Source of the DNA: Streptomyces sp. 3214.6
GTDB lineage: Bacteria > Actinomycetota > Actinomycetes > Streptomycetales > Streptomycetaceae
Length of the DNA: 64,000 nucleotides
NCBI RefSeq assembly: GCF_900129855.1
Contig: NZ_LT670819.1
Span: 6,510,001-6,574,000, forward strand
Direction of reading: 5' to 3'
The notes below the pieces were generated by a model that saw only the letters and a list, made by a program, of their open reading frames with translations, was not told the origin of the DNA and made no database searches. The position numbers and the translations under genes were made by a program. Positions 27,633 to 33,844 of this stretch are shown in pieces. Position 1 is the first letter of the stretch. Each line of letters starts with the position of its first letter.

Positions 27633-28000
27633 CTACGCCCGTCCTCGTCCACAACGTGAACAGGCGGTATGGCTGTGGTGTTGGCGGAGACGGCGACTCC
27701 TACTTTGGCAACGGCACGCCAGGACCCTACGAACGCCCGCCGGGAACGCCTACCGCTGAGCAGCGCGCGTCCGTTCAAGGAAAGCCGTGTGTGACGTGTG
27801 GCGAGATGGACGACGTGATGGTTGCCGACCACAAAGTGCCACTCGTGACGGAATGGTTCAATCGCTTTAAGATCAACATGACGCGGGCGAGATCGGTTGA
27901 CGCAGTTCAACCTCAGTGCAGGGCATCTTCCGGAGCGCAAGGTGGAAAATTTTCACATCTCGCGAGGAAATGGGCGAGGGCATGGGGATTCGAAGATTGA
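27620..28000 (+). CDS. Displaced RHS toxin tip, HNH-like nuclease
   Basis: The frame has no proper start of its own. It begins inside the Hint remnant (a GTG at 27620 could serve) and reads VLAGATPVLVHN followed by a new tip of about 115 residues. The tip contains CVTCGEMDDVMVADHKVPLV and AVQPQCRASSGAQGG. CxxC plus ADHK is the pattern of HNH-type DNase tips of polymorphic toxins. The second half normally carries another CxxC, and here CRAS leaves a single Cys, so metal binding may be impaired. There is no signal or ribosome site, so it would be silent until joined to an RHS gene. It overlaps its immunity gene by 31 bases. Confidence 0.75.
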   Translation: MLAGATPVLVHNVNRRYGCGVGGDGDSYFGNGTPGPYERPPGTPTAEQRASVQGKPCVTCGEMDDVMVADHKVPLVTEWFNRFKINMTRARSVDAVQPQCRASSGAQGGKFSHLARKWARAWGFED

Positions 28001-28386
28001 TCGGATTGGGGCAGCGTCCGGACGATGCCGAGCGCGCCATGATCGACAGGCAGCGAAAGCTGTGCTTGCGAGTCAAGGCGTCTTACTTGAGCGTCGGAAA
28101 TGTGGAAAAAATCGGCGTCTCCAAAGGGGTTCTAGAAGATCCCCAATGGCCCATCCATGGGGTCAGAGTAAAGCCGGAACGAGGAACTTGCGGATGGTAT
28201 ATCTGGACTGGTAAACACGACCCAGACGACCCCGACTTTTTTGCGCCGGTGCATGCTAAGCATCTATTCGAGGTGCGTCCGGATATATGCGACTATCTCG
28301 GAATGTCACCTGGATGGCGCTTCTTGATCGCACCGAATCATGAAGACATCTGGTTTGATCAAGACGCACTGAAGTCCGATCATTAG
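27970..28386 (+). CDS. Immunity protein, Imm33/DUF2185-like, of displaced cassette 1
   Basis: The 138-residue protein starts at ATG 27970 (MGEGMGIRRLIGLGQ) behind GAGGAA; ATG 27982 is the alternative. The C-terminal half has the Imm33 (DUF2185) pattern: GTCGWYIWTGKHDPDDPDFF, APVHAKHLFEVRPDICDYLG, MSPGWRFLIAPNHEDIWFD. This family is found as immunity partner of diverse toxin tips. It overlaps the HNH-like tip and would be co-translated with it in an active RHS locus. It may still be expressed alone as an orphan immunity gene protecting against siblings that use this tip. GC content is clearly below the genome average. Confidence 0.8.
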   Translation: MGEGMGIRRLIGLGQRPDDAERAMIDRQRKLCLRVKASYLSVGNVEKIGVSKGVLEDPQWPIHGVRVKPERGTCGWYIWTGKHDPDDPDFFAPVHAKHLFEVRPDICDYLGMSPGWRFLIAPNHEDIWFDQDALKSDH

Positions 28387-28441
28387 CTAGCCGTTGGGCT
28401 CGGAATATTGATTCATCACACCGTGCACAGCTGACTACCTT

Positions 28442-28474
28442 GAAGCCCCGTCAGGTATTTCCTGTCGGGGCTTC
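28442..28474 (+). terminator. Module terminator copy 2 (end of displaced cassette 1)
   Basis: GAAGCCCCGtCAGG, loop tattt, CCTGtCGGGGCTTC. Stem and position are the same as at 17957-17989; only the loop and one inner base differ. Confidence 0.85.
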
Positions 28475-28534
28475 TGAGTGAAGCGGGCCCGTGAGCTAGG
28501 CAGACTCGTCCACGACCGGCACGCGACGCCGGGG

Positions 28535-28552
28535 TGTGCTGGCGGGCGAGAC
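28535..28552 (+). repeat. Hint 3'-end homology block, displaced copy 2
   Basis: These 18 bases are identical to 16963-16980 (TGTGCTGGCGGGCGAGAC). The match starts further right than in copy 1, so the two cassettes were cut off at different points. The reading frame continues as VLAGETPVLVYN into a GIY-YIG tip. Confidence 0.88.
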
Positions 28553-28886
28553 ACCCGTCTTGGTTTACAACTGCAATAAGAACCAGGGTGTGTACATCTT
28601 CAACGACCTGACCAAGCCGGGGAACGTGTACGTCGGGAAGACCAAGAATTTCGATACGCGCCTGGATCAGCACATACGTCTTGGGCGACTCAATGACAAG
28701 AGCGATGCAATATGTGTTCATGTCTGCGGTGATGACGCTGCGCTCCGAATTCGGGAACACATATTCAAGGATCAGTTTCAGAAGATGGGTATCAAGCTCA
28801 GTAGTGGCATCGAGGGGTACGGAAGGAATCTCTACAATGATCGAACATTCCGTACCACTCAACTGGAACTCCCATTCGATCAGTGA
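28536..28886 (+). CDS. Displaced RHS toxin tip, GIY-YIG nuclease
   Basis: About 116 residues: the Hint remnant VLAGETPVLVYNCN is followed by a GIY-YIG nuclease domain. GVYIFNDLTKPGNVYVGKTK carries GVY (for GIY) and VYVGKT (for YIG), then NFDTRLDQHIRLG with the conserved Arg. A Glu is present in ALRIREHIFKDQ. Key catalytic positions therefore look intact, predicting a DNA-cutting toxin. It has no ribosome site or export signal and should be inactive unless fused to an RHS carrier. Its immunity gene follows after 46 bases. Confidence 0.82.
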   Translation: MLAGETPVLVYNCNKNQGVYIFNDLTKPGNVYVGKTKNFDTRLDQHIRLGRLNDKSDAICVHVCGDDAALRIREHIFKDQFQKMGIKLSSGIEGYGRNLYNDRTFRTTQLELPFDQ

Positions 28887-28932
28887 GGTGCCCTTGTGTT
28901 CGTCGATGGAAGCCGGGAACGGGAGTAGGTAG

Positions 28933-29367
28933 ATGGGCAAGTGGGGCTACAAGCCGTTCGAGAATGACACGGCCGCTGATTTTTCTGGCGATCTTGACGA
29001 GGCGCCCGAGTCGGAGCGCCTTGAGCTGCTGCGGGCTGCCCTGTCTGCTGTGGCTGCGAGTGATGGCCATGTCGACGCCGGTCGCGCGGAAGTCGCTATC
29101 GCGGCCGCTGCGGTTGTTGCTCGCGATTTTCCTGACGGGGAACAGTTTCAATCCGCGGTGTGTGGTCCAACGCAGAGCATTCCCCCTGTGCCATCAGATT
29201 TTGTGACACTGGCAGCTAGGGCCGTCGATCGCCTGCTCGATGGGGATAACGACTTGAGCGATGACTGGAGTGGAGAGGTAGAAGGAGAGCGCTGGAACGG
29301 CACTTTGCGGTGCCTGAGCAGAGTCCTATCCGGTGAGCAGACGGATTCGCCGGAAAAGCTCTGGTAG
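28933..29367 (+). CDS. DUF4259 protein, immunity partner of displaced cassette 2
   Basis: The 144-residue protein has the signature N-terminus of DUF4259 (MGKWGYKPFENDTAADFSGD) and the AALSAVAASDGHVDAGRAEV / AIAAAAVVARDFPDG helices. The start is ATG 28933 with GGGAG upstream. DUF4259 proteins often follow toxin tips and are treated as immunity proteins. Here it stands between a GIY-YIG tip and a copy of the module terminator, which supports that role. Confidence 0.82.
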   Translation: MGKWGYKPFENDTAADFSGDLDEAPESERLELLRAALSAVAASDGHVDAGRAEVAIAAAAVVARDFPDGEQFQSAVCGPTQSIPPVPSDFVTLAARAVDRLLDGDNDLSDDWSGEVEGERWNGTLRCLSRVLSGEQTDSPEKLW

Positions 29368-29435
29368 TGCTGCAGTTTTAGTGCCGTGATCTTTCCGCGA
29401 GTCAGCAAAGGGATCGCGTTCTCAACAGCGAAAAT

Positions 29436-29468
29436 GAAGCCCCGTCAGGTGCGTCCTGGCGGGGTTTC
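29436..29468 (+). terminator. Module terminator copy 3 (end of displaced cassette 2)
   Basis: GAAGCCCCGtCAGG, loop tgcgt, CCTGgCGGGGtTTC. The left arm and loop are the same as in copy 1 at 17957, and the right arm has one C-to-T change that still pairs as G-U. Confidence 0.85.
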
Positions 29469-29477
29469 TACGTGGGG

Positions 29478-29520
29478 TGACGCTGCGGCAACGTCAGCGG
29501 ACGACGGCTGAGGCGGGTGG
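29478..29520 (-). pseudogene. Att-like scar with possible integrase 3' remnant
   Basis: Ten bases behind module terminator 3 the sequence TGACGctgCGGCAAC resembles the AICE att repeat. It is joined to GTCAGCGGACGA, exactly the bases that follow attL and encode the integrase C-terminus. Read on the minus strand, the end translates as GDPPASAVVR-stop, against GDEPPPCAALVR-stop in the intact integrase. This fits the rest of a second, related integrase whose element was lost. The match is short. Confidence 0.45.
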
Positions 29521-29650
29521 GTCTCCGGCACCTGCGAGGATCCGCGCGCGCACGTTCGGAGATCGCTCCGTGGGGTGAAGCCCGGTGTCAGCGCGGGTCG
29601 GCCCCCGTATGCTGGCCTCGGTAGCCGCATACCGTCCTGTGGAGGTCTCG

Positions 29651-29828
29651 ATGAGCACGCCCGACGCGGAGTACTCCGGCTATCCACCGCTTCGGCCCCG
29701 CGTTTCGGTCGAGGAGCTGCTGGCCGCGAAGAACACCCAGCCGCGCCGCCGGCACCTTCGAGTCGGACGAGGAACTGGGGGAGTTCCTGGCCTTCACGTA
29801 CGCCGAGCGCCACCGCGACGTGGCCTGA
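29651..29828 (+). pseudogene. Frameshifted antitoxin gene of a VapBC-like pair
   Basis: A good GGAGGT site precedes ATG 29651. The first frame reads MSTPDAEYSGYPPLRPRVSV, EELLAAKNTQPRR. The natural continuation (AGTFESDEELGEFLAFTYAE, RHRDVA-stop at 29826-29828) is in another frame, so one shift lies near 29745-29755. The stop is ten bases before the PIN-type gene, the normal spacing for an antitoxin-toxin pair. Confidence 0.65.
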
Positions 29829-29837
29829 GCCGCCGCC

Positions 29838-30241
29838 GTGCAACCCGTCATCCTTGACACCGACGTCGCCTCGCTGTCCCACAAGCGCAAGCTCGCCGGC
29901 CCGCTCGCCACCAGGCTGATCGGCCGTAAGCCGCTGATCACTTCGTGACCTTCGGCGAACTGACCAAGTGGACCGAGATCCGCCACTGGGGTGCCCGCAG
30001 CCGCCAGGAGCTCGCCGACCGGCTCTCCGGCATCCCGATCCTGCCCGGCGACGAAGCCGTCGCCGCGACCTGGGGCCGCCTGTCAGCCGCGGGCATCCAG
30101 CGCGGACGCCCACGCCCGATCAACGACATGTGGATCGCGGCCTGTGCCCTCACCTACGACCTGCCGCTGGCCACGCTCAACCTCAAGGACTACGAGGACT
30201 TCCGAGCCCACCACGGTCTGCGCATCCTCGGCGCGGAGTAG
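29838..30241 (+). pseudogene. Frameshifted PIN-domain (VapC-like) toxin gene
   Basis: From GTG 29838 the frame reads VQPVILDTDVASLSHKRKLA, with the first PIN aspartate (LDTDV), to LIGRKPLITS-stop. After a one-base loss near 29935 the other frame gives VTFGELTKWTEIRHWGAR, including the conserved Glu. It continues to RPRPINDMWIAACALTYDLP, with the late aspartate of the site, and ends LRILGAE. All PIN-domain landmarks survive, so the gene decayed recently, or the base is a sequencing error. Confidence 0.75.
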
Positions 30242-30304
30242 CCGCTCGCCACTGGCGTAGTCGGACCCGGCTCCCGGAACTGCGGGGAGACTTTCCGCCG
30301 GCCA

Positions 30305-30540
30305 ATGAGTGAGGAGTATTTCTCCGCACTCGAAGAAACCGGTCGGCTCTCGCACACTGGCGAGACATTCACCTCCCCGACACATACCTGGACTATGGGG
30401 AGAGCCTGGCAGTTAAGGCCATTCGAGGGCTGGGATCCATTCCCGGCCCCGAGGCAGAACTGGCGCTAACACAGCTGCTCGATTCGGCCGAGGACGTGCT
30501 GAGGGAGCGGGCTTCCCAGCAGCTAAAGCGCCGTGCACGG
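30305..30540 (+). pseudogene. Remnant of a helical-repeat protein, possibly an old immunity gene
   Basis: ATG 30305 starts MSEEYFSALEETGRLSHTGE. A shifted frame then continues PDTYLDYGESLAVKAIRGLG, SIPGPEAELALTQLLDSAED, VLRERASQQLKRRA, a HEAT-like helical pattern. It runs out where the minus-strand DUF397 gene ends. The LLDSAEDVLRERASQQL part recalls the helices of the RHS immunity candidate at 17356. It may be debris of another cassette, but this rests on pattern only. Confidence 0.4.
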
Positions 30541-30547
30541 TCACATT

Positions 30548-30724
30548 TCAGCGGTGACGCAGGCTGGTTATCAGGGCTCCGAGTTGGTGCGGGCCAGTGG
30601 TGACGATGGTTTCCGGTTCGTCGCTTTCGCGGAGGAGGATCGTTCCGGTGGGAGTGGTAGCGACGTAGACGCAGGAGGAGGCCTCCTCGCTGTATGTGGA
30701 TTTCTGCCAGTTGAGTTCGGTCAT
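30548..30724 (-). CDS. DUF397 protein
   Basis: The 58-residue protein shows the DUF397 pattern: LNWQKSTYSEEASSCVYVAT, then GTILLRESDEPETIVTT and a final helix. DUF397 proteins are small partners of the XRE/DUF5753 regulators of Streptomyces, such as the WhiJ/BldB-like systems. The partner gene ends ten bases upstream on the same strand, so they form one operon. Confidence 0.92.
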   Translation of the reverse strand: MTELNWQKSTYSEEASSCVYVATTPTGTILLRESDEPETIVTTGPHQLGALITSLRHR

Positions 30725-30734
30725 GGCTTGGCCT

Positions 30735-31586
30735 TCAGGTGTCTTGGGCGATGCGGTGGATGAGGTCGCGGGAGGGGGCGGGTTCCAGGGTGGCCTGCTC
30801 CATGCGGTCCAGGATGAGTCGGTACTTGGCCAACTGTGCGACGGAGTCGATGAGTTCGCTGCCATGGGCCGCGTCGAGCTGGGCGGTGTCGAGGGCGGGG
30901 ACCGGCCCGTGCGCGTAGTCCAGGCCGTGGCCGACGGTAGGGAAGGCCGTGCCGTCGAACGGGATCACCCGGACTGCGACGTGGGGCTGTTCGCTCATCT
31001 TCATGACGTGGTCCAGCTGGGCGCGTGCCACTTCGTGGCCGCCGAAGCCCATACGCAGGGCGGCTTCGTGGATGATCGCCGTGTACTGCGGAGGCCGGTT
31101 CCGGTGGAGGATTGCCTGGCGCTTGATGCGGTGGGAGATGCGGTACTCGATCTCATGTGGGCGTAGAGCCGGAACCACCTGGCGGAACAAGGCGCGGGCG
31201 TGCTCCGGCGTCTGGAGCAGGCCGGGGATGTTGATGACCTGGGCGACGCGTAGAGCGACGGCGTGATGCTCCATCTCCGCGACGTCCAGGAAGCGGGGTG
31301 GCAGCGTGTCCCGGTACTCCTCCCACCAGCCGCGTTCACGGTGCGTCGCCATGACTACGAGCGCGTCGACGAGGGCTTCGTCGGTGCAGTCGTAGTTGTG
31401 GGCGAGCGTGCGGATGCGCTGCTCGCTGAGCCCGAAGCGACCTGTCTCGATGTTGCTGATGCGTGCCTGGTTGGCACCGATCATCTCGCCGGCCGCGCGG
31501 GCGGTGAGGCCCGCCTGCTCGCGGAGCTTGCGCAGTTCGGCACCCAGGCGGAGTTGGCGTGCCGTGGGTGTCTGCCGTGGCGGCAT
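30735..31586 (-). CDS. XRE-family regulator with DUF5753 domain
   Basis: The 283-residue protein starts at ATG 31586 (MPPRQTPTARQLRLGAELRK), with GGGAG nine bases upstream; an upstream ATG at 31625 is possible. An XRE helix-turn-helix (LREQAGLTARAAGEMIGANQ, ARISNIETGRF) is followed by DUF5753: WWEEYRDTLPPRFLDVAEME, INIPGLLQTPEHARALF, VIPFDGTAFPTVGHG. It belongs to the WhiJ-type regulators that act with a DUF397 protein, often on development or antibiotic production. It is transcribed divergently from the ATP-binding protein gene at 31830. Confidence 0.93.
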   Translation of the reverse strand: MPPRQTPTARQLRLGAELRKLREQAGLTARAAGEMIGANQARISNIETGRFGLSEQRIRTLAHNYDCTDEALVDALVVMATHRERGWWEEYRDTLPPRFLDVAEMEHHAVALRVAQVINIPGLLQTPEHARALFRQVVPALRPHEIEYRISHRIKRQAILHRNRPPQYTAIIHEAALRMGFGGHEVARAQLDHVMKMSEQPHVAVRVIPFDGTAFPTVGHGLDYAHGPVPALDTAQLDAAHGSELIDSVAQLAKYRLILDRMEQATLEPAPSRDLIHRIAQDT

Positions 31587-31829
31587 GCTTCCGCTCCCTT
31601 GCCTTGCGATGTACGAGTCACCCACACGAGTGGAACGTCGGATACATCCGAAGATTCCGTAGGAACCATTCTACGAACCCCGATACGGTGAGTTCCGAGC
31701 CGCTCACCCGGCCCCGCCGATAACCCGGAAGCGCACCGCGCCGCACATCACGTGCATGTGCGGCACTGCCACCGACCGGTCGGGCCGGACCGTCGAGTGA
31801 GCCAACTTCCCCCACCGCAGGAGGCGTTC

Positions 31830-32300
31830 ATGGTCACCGTATCCCCGTCGGAGTGCGAAGCGGTTCCAACCTGGGCGTACACACTTCAACTGCCCCATGA
31901 CCCACGGGCCGCCCGGATCGCCCGCGTCACGCTCAGAGCCGTTCTCGCCGGACACGGCATGCGCCAACTACAGGACTCCGCCGAACTGTTGGCCACGGAG
32001 CTCGTCACCAACGCCTACCGGCACTCCGCAGGTCCAGCCGCCCTTCGCCTTCGCGGCCTCGGCGGCAGTCGGCTCCGCGTGAGTGTCTGGGACGCCAACC
32101 CGCACATCCCGCCTCCCTTCGACAAGCGGTCCGGGTCCCGACGTCTTCCCGTTCCGGCGGGCGCTGACGCCGAAGGCGGGCGCGGGCTCTTTCTCGTATG
32201 CCATTACGCCGAGACGTGGGGTGGGTATCCGCTCGGCGGCGGCCTCTCCGGGGGTGGTGGGAAGCTTCTGTGGTGCGAGGTGGGTGGAGGATCGTGGTGA
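31830..32300 (+). CDS. ATP-binding protein of the anti-sigma-factor kinase type (HATPase_c_2)
   Basis: The 156-residue protein starts at ATG 31830 after GCAGGAGG. It shows the Bergerat N box (SAELLATELVTNAYRHSAGP) and G boxes (VWDANPHIPPP; EGGRGLFLVCHYAETWG) of SpoIIAB/RsbW-like kinases. Such proteins in Streptomyces accompany XRE/DUF397 pairs and probably phosphorylate or bind a regulator; the partner is unknown. The stop overlaps the next gene by four bases. Confidence 0.9.
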   Translation: MVTVSPSECEAVPTWAYTLQLPHDPRAARIARVTLRAVLAGHGMRQLQDSAELLATELVTNAYRHSAGPAALRLRGLGGSRLRVSVWDANPHIPPPFDKRSGSRRLPVPAGADAEGGRGLFLVCHYAETWGGYPLGGGLSGGGGKLLWCEVGGGSW

Positions 32301-32893
32301 CCAGCATGTCCATGCACCCCCGGGGCATCGGCGTCCCGCCGAGCGGATCCTTCGGGGACGTGCTCCGGATCGTCGAGGAACTGGACACGCCGGCCGGATA
32401 CAAGGCCGAGCTCATCCGCGGGAAGATCGTCCTGTCGCCGGGGCCGAAACTGCGCTACATGAAGGTCATCAAGTCGCTGCGGCTCCAGCTGGGGCCGCAA
32501 GCCCCCGAGGGGCACTACGCGGACGCGGCTCCGATTCTCTTCGCTTTCCCCGGCTCCGAGCGGGCATACGGGCCTGACCTGCACGTCGCCGACGAATCCG
32601 CCTTCGACGCCGAAGGCAGGCACGCCGACGGTGCCGCCCTCTCCCTCGCCGCCGAGCTGACGTCCGACCCTACCGAGGACGTCGACTGGATCGACAGGAT
32701 GGAGACATACGGGCGGGTCGTCCCGGTTTACCTGCTGCTCGATATGTGGGCCGGGGAGATCGACGTCCTCTGGGATCCGTCTCCCAAGGGGTACCGGTCC
32801 CGGACCAACGTTCCCTTCGGGCGGCCCGTGCGTATCCCGGCGTCGTTCGACTTCGAGCTCGACACGTCCGGGTTCGCCGTAGGCCAGGTGTAG
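32297..32893 (+). CDS. Uma2/DUF820-type PD-(D/E)xK protein
   Basis: The 198-residue protein starts at GTG 32297 and is coupled to the ATP-binding protein by a GTGA overlap. The Uma2 pattern includes PAGYKAELIRGKIVLSP, YGPDLHVADESAFDA, LAAELTSDPTEDVDWIDRME and GRVVPVYLLLDMWAGEIDVL. The nuclease-like core keeps a PDL aspartate, while the ExK part is atypical (AAELTS rather than VEV.S). Uma2 proteins are very abundant in Streptomyces and their role is unknown. Confidence 0.85.
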   Translation: MTSMSMHPRGIGVPPSGSFGDVLRIVEELDTPAGYKAELIRGKIVLSPGPKLRYMKVIKSLRLQLGPQAPEGHYADAAPILFAFPGSERAYGPDLHVADESAFDAEGRHADGAALSLAAELTSDPTEDVDWIDRMETYGRVVPVYLLLDMWAGEIDVLWDPSPKGYRSRTNVPFGRPVRIPASFDFELDTSGFAVGQV

Positions 32894-32918
32894 GTGAGGG
32901 GAGTGGCCCCGGCCCGGT

Positions 32919-32947
32919 TTGACCCCCGGAGAGACGGCCCGTAGCCT
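32919..32947 (+). promoter_or_regulatory. Candidate vegetative promoter of rplU-rpmA
   Basis: TTGACC (32919-32924), 17 bases, TAGCCT (32942-32947) fit the main Streptomyces sigma factor consensus. The site is about 150 bases upstream of rplU, which leaves a long leader. No other good pair lies in this gap. Confidence 0.55.
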
Positions 32948-33099
32948 TGACCCTCGGCGTGTCGATTGACGTGCCACATCCCCGTAAACCTTTTCCTCCT
33001 GGTTGCCGGTACCTCGGTGGTCGGGAGAGGCCGTCCGTGTTCGTTCCCGGGTGGCTGGACTTCGGGGGTGCCGTCCCAGAGCGAGAGAGTGAGATCAGC

Positions 33100-33420
33100 G
33101 TGTACGCCATCGTGCGCAGCGGTGGTCGCCAGCACAAGGTTGCTGTCGGCGACATCGTTGAGGTTGACAAGATTTCCACTGCCAAGGTTGGCGACACGGT
33201 CGAGCTCTCGACCCTGCTCGTTGTCGACGGCGACGCTGTGACCAGCGACCCGTGGGTGCTGGCCGGCATCAAGGTCCAGGCCGAGGTCGTGGACCACCAC
33301 AAGGGCGTCAAGATCGACATCCTTCGCTACAAGAACAAGACCGGCTACCGCCGTCGTCAGGGCCACCGCCAGCAGTACACGGCGATCAAGGTCACTGAGA
33401 TCCCCGCGGCTGCGAAGTAA
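33100..33420 (+). CDS. rplU: 50S ribosomal protein L21
   Basis: The 106-residue L21 starts at GTG 33100 (MYAIVRSGGRQHKVAVGDIV) and ends with the typical basic KNKTGYRRRQGHRQQYTAIK. It binds 23S rRNA in the large subunit. rpmA follows after 14 bases and obg after that, the usual order. In many Streptomyces the RNase E/G gene stands just upstream; here the flank is accessory DNA. Confidence 0.98.
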   Translation: MYAIVRSGGRQHKVAVGDIVEVDKISTAKVGDTVELSTLLVVDGDAVTSDPWVLAGIKVQAEVVDHHKGVKIDILRYKNKTGYRRRQGHRQQYTAIKVTEIPAAAK

Positions 33421-33434
33421 GGGACTGAGGAGAC

Positions 33435-33689
33435 ATGGCACACAAGAAGGGCGCATCGTCCACCCGGAACGGTCGCGACTCCAATGCCCAGCGGCTCGGC
33501 GTGAAGCGCTTCGGCGGTCAGGTCGTCAACGCGGGTGAGATCCTGGTCCGCCAGCGCGGCACGCACTTCCACCCCGGCGCGGGCGTCGGCCGTGGCGGCG
33601 ACGACACGCTGTTCGCCCTGCAGGCCGGTTCGGTGCAGTTCGGCACCCACCGTGGCCGCAAGGTCGTGAACATCGTCCCGGTTGCCTGA
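33435..33689 (+). CDS. rpmA: 50S ribosomal protein L27
   Basis: The 84-residue L27 (MAHKKGASSTRNGRDSNAQR, LGVKRFGGQVVNAGEILVRQ) sits near the peptidyl-transferase centre. The N-terminus starts directly as MAHKKG, so the extra N-terminal peptide cleaved in Firmicutes is absent. It is preceded by GAGGAGAC and co-transcribed with rplU. Confidence 0.98.
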   Translation: MAHKKGASSTRNGRDSNAQRLGVKRFGGQVVNAGEILVRQRGTHFHPGAGVGRGGDDTLFALQAGSVQFGTHRGRKVVNIVPVA

Positions 33690-33733
33690 ATCAGCTGCAT
33701 CACCTGATTCACGGCTTGACCGAACGTTTCGCG

Positions 33734-33773
33734 AGGCGGACCTCACTTCCCTTGTGGGAAGGCGGGTCCGCCT
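33734..33773 (+). terminator. Hairpin between rpmA and obg
   Basis: AGGCGGACC and GGTCCGCCT flank a second stem (CTTCCC/GGGAAG), followed by TTTCG. It should stop or attenuate the ribosomal-protein transcript before obg. Confidence 0.75.
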
Positions 33774-33844
33774 TTCGCGTGTTAGAGCAGTAGACAGAGC
33801 ATTAGCTCGACCTTGACGTTTTCGTAGTGCTGGAGGCACCCACC

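Noticed and set aside
27571..27759. 62-codon frame starting MTCIKAGTG
   Set aside because: It runs through the Hint remnant in the wrong frame; the frame giving HTYYVLAG is the inherited one.
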